DNA of 64,000 nt, from positions 134,469,501 to 134,533,500 of the forward strand of contig CM066324.1 of assembly GCA_033807775.1 (NCBI GenBank). Direction: 5' to 3'. The notes beneath the pieces were generated by a model, which had not been told where the DNA came from, ran no database searches, and was given only the letters and a program-made list of their open reading frames with translations. Positions 23,027 to 34,400 of the stretch are shown here, piece after piece (within the stretch, counting starts at the first letter, position 1; each line of letters begins with the position of its first letter). Both the position numbers and the translations under genes were made by a program. The stretch is from Saussurea involucrata (Eukaryota; Streptophyta; Magnoliopsida; Asterales; Asteraceae).

Positions 23027-25039
23027 CCAGCCGATAGAGAAAGCCAAGCCCCTGTTAGCGGCTTCTTGATCAAGATCATCATCTGTCAGAGGCTCATACA
23101 TTAAACAATCAACCACAATCCCGACCGACCCACCTTGTTCACGCTGCACGTACGTTTTTTTCTAGTCAACGAACATTCACCAGATAAGCAGAAAAAAGTA
23201 AACTTTAAGTTCAGTTGATTACCTGATAATCCTTTCGATATAGCTTCACAGCCTTGCCATGTGCCAATAACAAGTTATGCATAACAATAAGAGGCTCGAT
23301 ATCAGAATTTCCAGCCGAACAATTTCCGAATGGTTGTGAACAACGAGCGGGTGGATACTTTCCATTTACGTACGCCATTTGTGTAAACAGGTTTGGCTCA
23401 TTGATCGTGGTCCAATGCTTCACTCGATCACCAAAGTTCTTGAAGCACGTTTCTGCAAAGTGGATGTAATCTTCCCTACAAATTGAAGCATGAAAACCAA
23501 CAAATATGTTAAAACCAGATTGTGAGAATACGTGGAACCCCATTAGATTACTGTCCAAAAGATCCCTTGAGGAAAATCTTAAGAAAGGGAAACTATGCAA
23601 GTTCTTTTAACATACTGCATTAATGGGCTGAGCCAAGACCCATATCGATCTTGAAGTTCTTGAGGAAAATCGTGATGATAAATCGTGACAAATGGTTCAA
23701 TTCCTGCACGGGTTGTAAAAATTAAGGTTAAAGTTTGTAATTTCCATGAGATGAAAGGATTGATGTAAAGATATCACCTCTGAGTAAAAGATTGTCCAAG
23801 ATTTTGTTATAGAAAAGAATCCCATTTGGATTAACCTCACCAAATCTTCCTCCTGATACAACTCAACAAGATCTTGGATCAAGAAACCAAAAAAAAACTC
23901 GATCTTTTATGGAATGTTTTTTAAAGTTATTAGCATTCATACTTGGAAGAACTCTTGCCCATGATATTGAGAATCGATAAGCATCTACACCAAGAGATTG
24001 TATGAGCTCAATATCTTTCTGCAGTGATTCATTAATTAGAAACAAAATCTTGGGAGAAAACTGCACACTAGAACAATATCATCAAACACAGATACCAGAT
24101 ATTGATGGTAGTGATCATTAGCTATGAATCCATTATCACCATTTCTGATGTTGCCTACAGATGGAAAAACATAACAAAATGGACAAATCAAAAGATGAAA
24201 AACCCAATTCACACACACAAACACACACACTTAGCTATGAATCCATTATCACCATTTAGGTTCAATAGAGAAGTCCAAATATTTAGAGAAATAGAGAAGT
24301 GATCTTGGCCATTTATTCGGTCAAGATCGGTTATAATTGGTCAAAAGTTGCGGCTTTGACTGGTCAAAAGTTGCGGCTGTTCCAAAAATAGAAGGGCAAT
24401 TTCGTAACTTTTACAAAAAACACGGGCTGAGTTCATATATGAATCTGTGTGATTCACATATGAACTATACGTTCATATATAAACCTTTGTAATTCACATA
24501 TGAACTCTTTATAACTAATTCATATATGAATCTTGTGATTCATATATGAATCTTTGTGTTTCATATATAAAACTAATTAACTGTAGGTTCATATATGAAT
24601 CAGTTGAACCAATTAATTGATTCATATATGAATCTTTGTGTTCATATATGAATTTTTTTAACTAATTCATATATGAACCTTTGTGTTCATATATGAATCT
24701 TTGTGATTCATATATGAAATTTTTTTAACTACTTCTCATATGAACAAATTAACTGATTCATATATGAATCACAAAGGTTCATATGTGAATCACTTAAAAA
24801 GAGTTTATATGTGAATTACAAAGGTTCATATATGAACGTATAGTTCATATGTGAATCACACAGATTCATATATGAACTCAGCCCGTGTATTTTTTACGAA
24901 ACTACCCCTCTATCTTGTGCAGACCACGTGAGTAATTATCCGCTACTTCTCGGTCAAAGCCGCCAATCTTGACCGAATAAATGGCTAAGATCACTTCTCT
25001 ATTTCTTTAAATATTTGGACTTCTCTATTGAACTCTTCC

Positions 25040-25085
<46 letters not shown>

Positions 25086-25707
25086 AGGGCGTATGGCTAA
25101 AGGGAAAACCACAAAAAAAAATAAAAAAAAAATTGAAAGACCCGGAATACCCTGGTAACCATTCATCTGGATAGTATGCATATGTGCATATAAGTAATTT
25201 GTAACATGCAGCACATGTACATAAAAACCAAAAAATAACTTTAATTACTTGTATTCACACGTGCATGTCATCCGGATGAATAGTTATCAGGTGTTCCTTA
25301 TTTTTCAAGGTTTTCCACCAAACCAACCTCTATCTCTCTCACTCACTCACCCACCCACTCACTCTCTCTCCCTATATATATATATATATACACACATCAG
25401 AAGTGTTGTATGTAAACCTGGGGTAAGAGCAAAAGCATCCCAATTGTTGAGACTTTTACCATCTTCAAGATATGCCCCTTCAATCTAAAACACAATATAA
25501 ACATCAATTTACAGAAACCCCATTTGAAAAAAAAAAAGGAAATAGAGTGGAGATTGATACTTGGTAGGAGGAGGTAGAGACTCCAAAAAGAAACCCATTT
25601 GGGAAATCGGATCTTTTTATATATTCTCCATGAATAGATGTTGAATTCACAATGAATAAACCCAAGAAGAAGAAAACCAACGACTTAGTATTGCCATTGA
25701 CGAACAT
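21275..25707 (-). CDS. Beta-glucosidase D1 (GH1, BGLU11-like), intact, 12 exons
   Basis: Hydrolyses beta-glucosides; signal peptide at the start (SLVFFFLGLFIV). Exons 1-12: 25561-25707, 25418-25484, 24096-24154, 23943-24018, 23778-23852, 23616-23703, 23223-23475, 23028-23143, 22393-22645, 22145-22247, 21729-21837, 21275-21497; 1569 nt, 522 aa, phases compatible. Seen: SDFPNGFLFGVSTSSYQ, acid/base Glu near 197 (TTINEPN), RCSQPFGNC cysteines, nucleophile Glu near 411 (FITENG), FEWILGYSVRFGLYYID. The LxH-x-D motif reads YHHDFPQ. ATG 25707 is chosen; the frame is open upstream but without another ATG. Exon 7 has a GT donor, unlike A, B1 and C1. Intron 2 holds a large foldback element; intron 8 a TA-flanked MITE. 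Confidence 0.88.
21545..21720. mobile_element. TRIM-like LTR/PBS relic in D1 intron 11
   Basis: agtaatctaatgggattccgcatattctcacatggtatcagagcca joins an LTR-like end to a TGGTATCAGAGCC primer-binding site, followed by a second partial copy. Related pieces are at 22300, 49870 and 50675. Confidence 0.45.
22764..23025. mobile_element. TA-flanked foldback MITE in D1 intron 8
   Basis: aaaaccgaggaacaccc...tggatggtatgcacatgcgcat and the inverse arm ending gaggttcccctgaac, followed by (CT)n(TA)n that reaches the exon 8 donor. The left end is shortened. The D2 counterpart is at 51340-51648. Confidence 0.65.
24231..25045. mobile_element. Large foldback element in D1 intron 2 with TTCATATATGAA repeats
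   Basis: Ends of about 75 bp are inverted: gttcaatagagaagtccaaatattt...gatcttggccatttattcggtcaagat at 24258 onward and its reverse complement ending at 25045. The interior (24430-24880) is an array of ttcatatatgaa-type dyads, itself palindromic (cacgggctgagttcatatatgaa against ttcatatatgaactcagcccgtg). The left edge carries 27 bp copied from exon 3 (24231-24257 equals 24118-24144). The D2 intron lacks all of this. Confidence 0.75.
25083..25332. mobile_element. TA-flanked foldback MITE in D1 intron 2
   Basis: From caagggcgtatggctaaagggaaaacc through tatgcatatgtgcatat dyads to aaggttttccaccaaacc, with (TA)n at both ends. The D2 copy is at 60212-60466. Confidence 0.65.
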
Positions 25708-26344
25708 GGCGGTTGCTCTAAATTGGAAGAAGGTCAGACCGTGATGCGATGAGATGCGATCTTTAAACAATTATTGGAATTTGGTAGGTGTGCTATAAAA
25801 GTTGTACGCTGTAGAAATGGATTGCTTATTTAAAACAACTTGTTTTTTATAATAAAAGTGTTTATTAATTTACATGCTGTCAAATCAAAGTTTTATAAAA
25901 AATGTTGGAAAATTAATTAAAATACCCTAAGTTTGACCATCTTTTACTGAAATACTCAAAATCTCTCCCATTTTGCAAAAATGCCCTAAAAATCCGCGAT
26001 GGAGCCCGCGATCGCGGGCTCCAGGCCACGTGTCACCAATGTTTACCCACTTTGCCCGCGTTGGTCCCTCAAGAATGCCCGCGGTCCAGCTTTCCCCCCT
26101 CAAGAATGTCCGCGTGTGCAGTTTTGGTCCCTGCCCGCGTTTGACTCATTGACCCCCGCGATCGCGGGCTACACGTGTCACCAAAGTTTGCCCACTTTGC
26201 CCGCGTTGGTCCCTCAAGAATACCCGCGGTACAGCTTTCCCCCCTCAAGAATGCCCGCGTGTGCATTTTTGGTCCCTGCCCGCGATTGACTTTCTTTGAC
26301 CTCTCGCGATCGCGGGCTCCTGTGCCACGTGTCGGCACAGGGTT

Positions 26345-26385
26345 AACCCTAAAATCTCTTTGACGAACCCTAAACCCTAATTGTT
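26345..26385 (+). promoter_or_regulatory. Telo-box-like sequence upstream of the Ulp1-like gene
   Basis: aaccctaaa and cgaaccctaaaccctaatt lie about 160-190 bp before the ATG. AAACCCTAA is the plant telo-box found in promoters of growth-related genes; function here is inference. Confidence 0.5.
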
Positions 26386-26539
26386 TCTTCGGCCGCACTA
26401 TATAGGGGGGGGGGGGGGGACCAAGACACGGCCACTCTCAATTTTTTTAATCACTCTCTCAATTTTTAATCAAACTCTCTCAATTTTCTCCCACTCTCTC
26501 AATTTTGTCGTGTGGAATACGCGTTCGGGTTTTGTGAAG

Positions 26540-27956
26540 ATGTCTCGTATTACCTCTTTGGTATGTTTTCCTTATGTTATTTGTTATTTTTTGTATGTTA
26601 TTTTAAGTTAAGATATATGATTTGTAGGTTGTTATAGTGGTATACACCTCGCAGATGCCGCCGCCGTTCGCCACCACATCAATCACAAACATCTTTGGCG
26701 GTTCGGCCGATGACTATTACAGGCCGGAAATGCATACTGTAAGTTATTTTGGTAGTTTTGGTTTAATTGTGAACATTTCCTAAATTGTACTTAAAACATT
26801 GAGTAACGTAATTTTCAGACGGGGTCTCCTATTATCCAGGATCACTTCTCGGAGCACTTCTCGGAGCCTGGCGATGACTCGATGGATGTTGTAGATCCAC
26901 CACCACAGGTGACCCCGCTCCCTCAAAAGCGGCCGCGATCAATTTCACAATGGTTTCGTCACCCATTTGGCCAACAAGGATCTACGACACCACCGCCCGC
27001 TAAAAAACAAGCAAAGAAAGCGGGGGAAAAGAAGGGAGGAAAGAAAAAGGGAAAGGTGCCTTCACCGGAGCCTCAACCGGCATCGGAAATATTGAGGATG
27101 TGTCGGACTGGTCACCTCTCCCCCATGATATTCGTCCCTTACTTGAGCCTGGAAATCACTCCCCGCTTTTTCCAAGTATTGCTGGCGGATGACCCTTTGG
27201 AGTCTGAGTTACAGGATGTGGTTAGTATGAAGTTTAACTATAGTCATATAATCAAATATGTTTATATTACATGTCTAACCATCTATTTTTTATGTATAGC
27301 ACATCGATTGTTGGGTCTCGCTGTTGCAAAGACATCGTGGAACAGACACCAGGTGGACCATAATGTATAGTATTTTCTTTGCCTACCTGGTGCTCCCCCA
27401 TCAAGGTCCCGCCTCCGTGGCCAACTCATGCAACGGCGTGGAAGGGGTTTCTTGGGCTCTCCTCGATGTGGTATGTAAATCGTTTTACTCTTATTTTATT
27501 TAAGTTGTTTTGTTGCTAACTAAGTTGTCTAATATTGTAATATTTCAGGTGTACATCCCAATATGCATTCATCCCAAACATTGGCTGCTTGGAGTGTTTG
27601 AGCTTGACGCTATGACCATGACCATATATGACAGCGATAGTGCCAATCTCTTCAGAGACCAATTGGAAGACCAGATGAGAAGGTTTAAAGATGTGCTATT
27701 TGACTTCTTTTGTCGGGTCAAGGACACGAGGCGTCGCGATAGGTCAGAGCTCTTTCGCCATAAGTTCGCCAAGAATACACCCCAGCAGGCCGGGATGAAT
27801 GCGGATTGCGGTGTCTGGGTATGTCGTAATGCCAGCATCTTGATAAATAACGATGTGGTATTTGTACACCCTGACCAGACCGAGGCCGAGGCCAAGGCAT
27901 TTCGCATACATATGGCGGAGTCCATTTATGCCCATTGTCAAATAAATCAAAGTTAG
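26540..27956 (+). CDS. Ulp1-like cysteine protease (C48) carried by MULE-2
   Basis: Five exons: 26540-26560, 26628-26738, 26819-27220, 27300-27470, 27549-27956; 1113 nt, 370 aa, each junction GT-AG and in phase 0. The C-terminal half has the Ulp1/SUMO-protease triad context: His in HPKHWLLGVFELD, Asp in YDSDSA, Cys in NADCGVWVC preceded by Gln (TPQQAG). The middle is a Lys/Pro-rich linker (KKAGEKKGGKKKGK) that may act as a nuclear localisation signal. No stop or frameshift was found by eye, which suggests selection or a young insertion. Whether it removes SUMO or only serves the element is unknown. Confidence 0.8.
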
Positions 27957-27959
27957 GTT

Positions 27960-29329
27960 GTTTATGTAACATTAAATAATTGTTATTTTTAGTATTAACT
28001 TATTTTGTTAAAGTATTGTGATTGACTTACTGTTTACTTCATTTGGTTTTTGCTAATTTCATCCATTTACTCAACTTTGAGTATCGATATCTCTTTCACA
28101 CATACTCTATTTTGGACGCATTATATATCATTTCGAAGATCTCATATAGAAGAACATAAACCTACTAAAAGTTAGTTATATATAACACATATATATAAAT
28201 TTAAATGCGTCCAAAGTTTAGTAAAACCCATATTTCCAACACCTAGTAAGTAGGTTTATGAAACTTGCGATAATCCTAATACAGAGATTATTGGATGAAC
28301 AAGCATTTATTTCTTGATTATTGGGGTATTGGTTCTTGTTGTCTGGAAGTGATTCATATGATGCAAAAATTGGTATCATGTAATGTAGAACAATATCTAT
28401 ATTATAGAAACTTGCATTTGATAGTACCATATAAATCTGATCTAAATTCTCATTAATTAGCTATGTTTGACTACTTAAAGACTAATTTTCTGCCTAATGA
28501 AAGACCTTTATTCAAGAGCAGACGAATATTGCAGTTACTTTTTCAGTGGAATCATGCAGGCAACTTTTTCAGACGAAATCTATAAACACATTCAAATAAT
28601 AATAATTTAAAACGATTTAATGAATTAGTTAATATATGATTATTATGTTAATGCGATAGAAGTGTAAAAAAATTGAAAAAAAAAATAAGAGATGTACCAT
28701 AAATTAAATAATTAACTATAAGAGTATGAATTTTAAATATAAAAAATATTTTTTTTATGTAGTGTATAACTGTATATGATATATATTAAAATATATAAAT
28801 CCAAAAAAATTCAAGATTGGGCTCATTTCGAACATATCGAAGAGACGATTATAATGGTGTAATTTGTTAAAATTAAAACGTATTTTTTTAACGTATTTTA
28901 GTTAATAAACGATTATATGTGTTAAATGTAAAATTAAAATAATGAAAGTAAAAGGTATAAAGTAAATTTAGTAAATAAGTATAGGGGTTGAAAGTGTAAC
29001 ATTTCATTTTAACTTCGTAAAAATTGACGAAATGGGGTGAACAGTGCCAAAATATCAAAATTTTCATAAATGGTCCCTGGAATTTTTCAAAAATGGTCCC
29101 TTGCAATTGAAAAGTCACAAAAATAACCCCATCGCGGGATGAGCCCGCGATCGCGGGATTCCATTTTTCAAAAATGGTCCCTGCAAGTTTAAAAAAGTGT
29201 CAGAAAAGGTCCCTGGCCCGCGATCGCGGGCTCCCATCGCGGATTTTTGGGGTATTTTTGCAAAGTGGGAGAGATTTTGGGTATTTCAGTAAAAGATGGT
29301 TTGACTTAGGGTATTTTAATTAATTTCCC
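27960..29329. repeat. MULE-2 right non-coding region and TIR
   Basis: 28578-28880 matches the interior of MULE-1. From about 28970 the right TIR region has 'ggtccctggaatttttcaaaaatggtccc' and two CCCGCGATCGCGGG palindromes (about 29142 and 29217). 27960-28570 shows no gene. Confidence 0.7.
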
Positions 29330-29338
29330 AAAAATGTT

Positions 29339-29649
29339 TGGATTAGCTTATGTGGGTACAAAAACGTAATAAGCTAATAAGTTGTTTTTTAAGGGTATTT
29401 GAGTTTTCTTATACATGTAAAGTAACCAAAAAACTGATAAATTATTTCAAATAAGTTAGAATGAAATGATTTATGAAAAACTTCTTATCCGGTATAAGCA
29501 TTTTTTCCCATCCAAACACCTACCACACGTCCACACCAGAATAAGTAAATAAACACTTTAAATAAGTCATCCCAAACACCATCTAAGAGACCAATTTAGG
29601 GGAGAGAAATCGCCATTTGGGTCAATTTCCCTATAACAAAGTTTCGCCT
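29339..29649. repeat. D1-C1 spacer, first part (matches 61235-61545)
   Basis: Nearly identical to the second copy of the block. It has a MITE-like end caatttaggggagagaaatcgccatttgggtcaatttccctata close to 29585-29633. No gene. Confidence 0.6.
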
Positions 29650-29770
29650 TTGGCGTTACTAGCTCAGTTGGCAAAAGAGTGGGTGATTTTGCCCAAATAT
29701 ATGACAGTCCTAAGTTTGATCCCATCCCTTCCCCAGACTCTCTAGTCTCTCCTTTCCCTATCAAACGTGG
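29650..29770 (+). mobile_element. tRNA-derived SINE-like sequence
   Basis: tagctcagttggcaaaagagt resembles an A box, and agtttgatccc a B box, of an RNA polymerase III promoter; relatives at 32290-32400 and 61548-61680. It lacks a full tRNA cloverleaf. Confidence 0.5.
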
Positions 29771-29795
29771 GTGGCTTGCTAAAACATGCCTATAT

Positions 29796-30197
29796 ATATA
29801 TATATATCTATATAGAGGTCCACTATTTTGTAAACTTTTTTCGTGTAAACTTTGGATTTCATAGGTTTTCTTGATGAAATTGTTTCATGAAATTGTTTAT
29901 TTTGATGAAATTGTTTATTTTGATAAAATTGTTTCATATCATTCATTTCTTGATGAAATTGTTTCATATATTTGTGTTTTTATGTAGTTTCATATATATT
30001 TTTTCATTTATATGAAAGTGTTTCATATATTTTTTCAATTGATGAAACTTTGTCGTTTTTACCTAAAAAACACAAATATATGAAACAATTTCATCAAGAA
30101 ATGAATGATATGAAACACTTTCATCAAAATAAATAATTTCATCAAGAAAACTTATGAAATCCAAAGTTTACACACATTTAGAGATTTACAATTTATT

Positions 30198-30235
<38 letters not shown>
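29796..30235. mobile_element. TA-flanked ATGAAA-rich foldback MITE
   Basis: gtaaactttggatttcataggttttcttgatgaaattg is inverted at caatttcatcaagaaaacttatgaaatccaaagtttac; (TA)n or (CT)n(TA)n borders both sides. Copy at 61690-62115. Confidence 0.65.
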
Positions 30236-30240
<5 letters not shown>

Positions 30241-30242
30241 AT

Positions 30243-30785
30243 AGGGTTGGGTTTCGGTGAGAAGTCAAGTTAAAGTGGTTATCTACCATTGGATGCACAT
30301 TAGGATGCGATGCACCGAAATGCACCAGATCAATCCTCATGTTGCATACACATGGAAAAACATAACCAAATGGTCACCGGTGAACGGTGGTAGAAGAGGT
30401 AGTTGTGGCTGATGTGGGAGGTAGAGGTGGTGGTGAGCGGTGGTAGTGGTAGCCGATGGTGATGGTGGAGAATGATGATTGTGGAGGATGTAAAGATGGT
30501 GGACAAGCGGCACGGTGGAAATTGTTTCAACGATGATGGTGGTGGAGGTAGAAGCGAAGGTGGTTGGTGGACGACGGTGATTGTAGAGAATGAAAAGATG
30601 GTGGACAGTGGTGGTGGTGGTCGACAATGGTGTGGTAGTGGTAGCCGATGGTGGTTTTGGCCAACAGTTGTGGAGATGGGGGATGAAGTTGTAGTAGTGG
30701 TGGTCGATGGTGGCTGCCAATGGTGGTGGTGGCAGCGACGAACGTAGTGAGTTTGGTCCCCTATCTCATGTACCAAACGCAACCT
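30243..30785. repeat. GGTGGT-rich repeat region with MITE ends
   Basis: Starts with a GTGAGAAG-type MITE end (agggttgggtttcggtgagaag) and continues as degenerate ggtggtagtggt repeats to about 30740, then tcatgtaccaaacgcaacctaaggg. Open frames here (His/Thr/Pro-rich) are by-products of the repeat. Copy at 62606-63140. Confidence 0.55.
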
Positions 30786-30914
30786 AAGGGATTTTAAGGG
30801 AAATTTCACTTTCATGCTAATTTTGATTTTTATTTGAAGCATATAATACACATACATATATACATGGAGTTTTAAATTTATAATAATAAACTAGAAAGTA
30901 AAGAATGCTGAATA

Positions 30915-30975
30915 CTTGGTTGGAGGAAGTAGACTCCAAACAAAAACCCATTTTGAAAATTTGGTCACCTTTATA
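30915..30975 (-). pseudogene. Solo GH1 exon-1 relic
   Basis: On the minus strand DQIFKMGFCLESTSSNQ aligns with SDFPNGFLFGVSTSSYQ, the end of exon 1 in D1, and is followed by a donor-like GTATTC. No other exons of this gene are seen. The duplicate is at about 63256-63316. Confidence 0.55.
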
Positions 30976-30994
30976 ATTAACAAATATAACATAA

Positions 30995-31195
30995 AAGGAA
31001 TCAAACGAGAGCGATAACTATTTAAGAAAACACGAGAATGGCCGTCCATGTACAAAATCATATGTAAATTTACACTAACTGCAAAACTGGACGTGGGCAA
31101 ATCGCCTGAATCATATATGATTTTGTACGTAAATCATATATGATTTTGTATATGGGCGTCCGTTTTCTTAAATAGTTAGCGTTCTCGTTTGAACC
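30995..31195. mobile_element. Foldback MITE
   Basis: tcaaacgagagcgataactatttaagaaaac is inverted at gttttcttaaatagttagcgttctcgtttga; interior atcatatatgattttgtac repeats. Copy at 63345-63540. Confidence 0.65.
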
Positions 31196-31473
31196 CACCA
31201 CTGTAACATGAAACCAAACTCAAATCATAAAGATCATGAATCATGGGCACATAGCTAAATGACAGAATGATCCAATATGGCAATTGACAATTATTGGTCT
31301 TATTTCATAATTACTATCCATGAATAAAAAATAGATCAATAATACATTCTTGAAATGGTTCACTTACATGAACCAAAAACAGAACAAAAGAAAAGAGGAA
31401 GAATTACTAACACATCATAAAAGTCTTTTATGCATCTGCTTTTTCAAGCGTCTAATTACCAACCCACCCTCCT

Positions 31474-34400
31474 TCATATATGATTTACAGATGCTGTCCC
31501 AAGCAATCCAGTGGTGCTTGACTGGAAATGACTGGTCGACAACTCCGAATCACAAGCTATTGACATATCATCCTTCAGAAATAATCTTTTGTGTCTTAAT
31601 GCTTTTTTACCAATAAGATCACTTGTATTTGTTAAGAATTTCTTATACCATCTTGCAGAAAGCTTCGGAATCCGAGTTAGCGTTTTACGGTCAACATGGT
31701 GTAACCCGAACCTCACTTTGTAACCTTGCAACCATTCGTAGTTATCCATCATCGACCACACCAAATATCCGCGTACGTCTGCTCCCCCCCTATCGTTTTA
31801 AACAACATTTCTTCAAATAATCAATAATGGTTTTGTTTTTCTCCATTTGATGTAGAGAAAAATGCAGCAAATTGCCTTAGTTCTTACTTAGTGTAACAAA
31901 TTTTAAAATTCCCTACATAATATAACAAATGGAATTGGAAGAAATAGCCATTCCTCTCTCCTAGCCATTCGTCTCCCCGTTTTACCAAAATGTCGCTACC
32001 TCCGCAAGTGGCAACTCCTCAATTTGCGAAGGGATCAAAAAGTAAAGGTGCAGGGGCCAAATCTGTAAAAATAAATTTAAACATGCCCGCAACTTGCTGA
32101 CAAAAATTACAGCTTTGGTCCTTGTACTTGCAAACCATGTTCAGAAACTTTTTTTTTTCCTTTTTGACCCTCCGCAAATTCAGGAGGTGCCACTCGCGGA
32201 GGTAGTGACATTTTGGTAAAACTTGGAGAGGAATGGCTAGTAGACCAATTTAGGGGAGAGAAGTGGCCATTTGGGTCAATTTCCCTATAGGCTATAGCGT
32301 TAGTAGCTAAGTTGGCAAAGGGGTGGGGTGACTTTGCCCAAATATAAGACAAGTCCCTAGGTTCGATCCCAACACCCCCCCCCAAGCCACCCACCCACAC
32401 ACATTAGTGTCCTTGGAGGCGGATTCCGTGTGGGACCGGTTGCGGTTGGCGGTAATCAACTTTTTTTTTGGAAGGGTATCCGAGGACATTGCCCCGACTA
32501 ATCCCAGCAAGGTGAGGCAATTGCCCCAGCTGCTAAAGCGTGCAGCCCTGAGTTTATCCCCAGTGGCCACAAGTTGGAAGCGCCTGGATTCGAACTTGGG
32601 GTAGATGGGTTACTAGCCACATCCCCCACAAGCCTTAACCAGTACGCCACAAGCCTTGTGGTTGGCGGTAATCAACTTTTTGCCCAAATATAATCAAATT
32701 TCCTATTTTGTTTTACCTGATAGATTTGGCTAAAGATGCAAGGTATGCTGTGTGAAATTCAACACGTTTGACGTCATTCACAAGCTCGTTAATTCGTTCT
32801 TCGTGCAAATCGGGTTCAGAATACCCTACAAGTACGGGGGCATGGTCAATAACATATTCGTAATTTTATATTCGTAATTTTTTCGATCTGAAAATTGTCA
32901 CCCTCACCATTTTCAGTAATAATCATGGGTTTGTTATTGTACCGAATCTTGATTTGATTAACAATCTCCTCCATGCCTCTAGGAACAACGTACATTCCTT
33001 CTATCCCGGTCTGTTCGTGCATTGAAGATAAACACTTGTTATCAAATAAATAGAAAGAAATGGCAAAGGATCGTGTGAGAAATTGAGGTTAACGTGAGAA
33101 GCGGATCTGAACCGTTGGATCACTTTTAATCAAACCCCCTCCCATGAATTGCGTCTTAGAAGGGAATTGATTCGGTGCATCTCATCCTAATGTGCGTCCA
33201 TTTCTCATCCAACGGTTGATAGCTACTTCTCACGCTTCTCACAAACTTCTCACTGGACCCAACCCTAGAAGAAATATGGCGGGACCAAATTAAGAGAGTG
33301 AAAACTTGAGCCAAGAAATGTAATTTTCTTACGAGTTCACCAATAGGGACGCCATCACGCTCTCCAACCAAGTCTAGAAAACCTGAAATTGCACGATTTG
33401 CAGTTGGAGAGCAACTCGAGTTGGTACAATCCTTGACGTATGCAGTTGTGTAATGGTTGATGCCAATAAAATCAAGACTGTTCTTCACAAGATTCTTTTC
33501 GGCAAGGGAGAAACTTGGTAAGTCACTTCCGAGGTATTCGTGCATTTCTTCAGGGTAGTCTCCAAAGATTAAGGGATCAAGTGCCCTGTTTGAGGATAAG
33601 AAGTTGAATGAAGAACATATATTACTCTTCGAAAGATCCCTTACAGAGAGCGGGAAGTGCTAACATATATAGTTATATACACATACATAGTTATAGGGTT
33701 AGGTTCAGGGGAAACCGCAAACAAATGAAAAACTGAGGAACACCCTAATAACCATTCATCTGGATGGCATGCACATGTGTATACAAGTAATTTGTAACAT
33801 GCATATGCACATGTGCATAAAAACCAAAAAACAACTTCAATTACTTGTAAGATAACGGTCACCAGGGTGTTCCTTAGTTTTTAATTTTTTGAGGTTTACC
33901 TCTGAACTTCCCTCTATAGTTATATACACATATAAACCAAAAAACGGCTTCAATTAGCATATGTGCGTACCATACAGATGCACGGTTACCCGTATGTTTC
34001 TCATTTTTTTTGAGGTTTACCTCTGAACCTCCCTCTATAGTTTTTTTTTTGAAGGGTATCCGAGGACATTGCCCCCACTAATCCCGGCAAGGTGAGGCAA
34101 TTGCCCCAGCTGCTAAAGCGTGCAGCCCTGAGTTTATCCCCAGTGGCCACAAGTTGGAAGCGCCTGGATTCGAACTTGGGGTAGATGGGTTACTAGCCAC
34201 ATCCCCCACAAGCCTTAACCAGTACGCCACAAGCCTTGTGGGACTCCCAACATATATACAAGTTTTTATGGTCCTTATCTAGCCGATGTGGGACTCCTGT
34301 AATTTCATATATAGTTTTCTCTCTTTTTCCTTTGTTTGGAAACTAAGGTGGTGTTTGGTTTCGCAGATTCTAAAGGAATTTGATGTAATTGAAATGTTGA

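Larger units (their letters stand above)
25907..29329. mobile_element. MULE-2: Mutator-like element carrying a Ulp1-like gene (Kaonashi-like)
   Basis: 3423 bp flanked by 9-bp duplications aaaaatgtt (25898-25906 and 29330-29338). TIRs start GGAAAATTAATTAAAATACCC on the left and GGGAAATTAATTAAAATACCC in inverse on the right. No transposase; instead a five-exon Ulp1 protease-like gene. The left TIR region contains a tandem repeat of about 140-150 bp with CCCGCGATCGCGGG in each unit. D2 shows the empty site (ataaaaattgtttggatt near 61218), so the insertion postdates the block duplication. MULEs with Ulp1-like genes are known in plants (Kaonashi type). Confidence 0.9.

Noticed and set aside
24430..24880. 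CRISPR-like regularly spaced repeats
   Set aside because: Repeats are palindromic ttcatatatgaa units with irregular spacing in a plant intron; a foldback transposon explains them.
26345..26385. Interstitial telomere array
   Set aside because: Only two to three CCCTAAA units; too short, better read as telo-box-like motifs.
25999..26398. Open frames in the left TIR of MULE-2
   Set aside because: They follow a GC-rich tandem repeat of about 140-150 bp and have no coding features.
29650..29770. A functional tRNA gene
   Set aside because: A- and B-box-like motifs are present, but no complete cloverleaf can be drawn and related copies form a SINE-like family.
30330..30857. His/Thr/Pro-rich open frame of about 175 codons (also at 62726-63205)
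   Set aside because: It is the antisense reading of degenerate GGTGGT repeats; low complexity, and no splice or start context.
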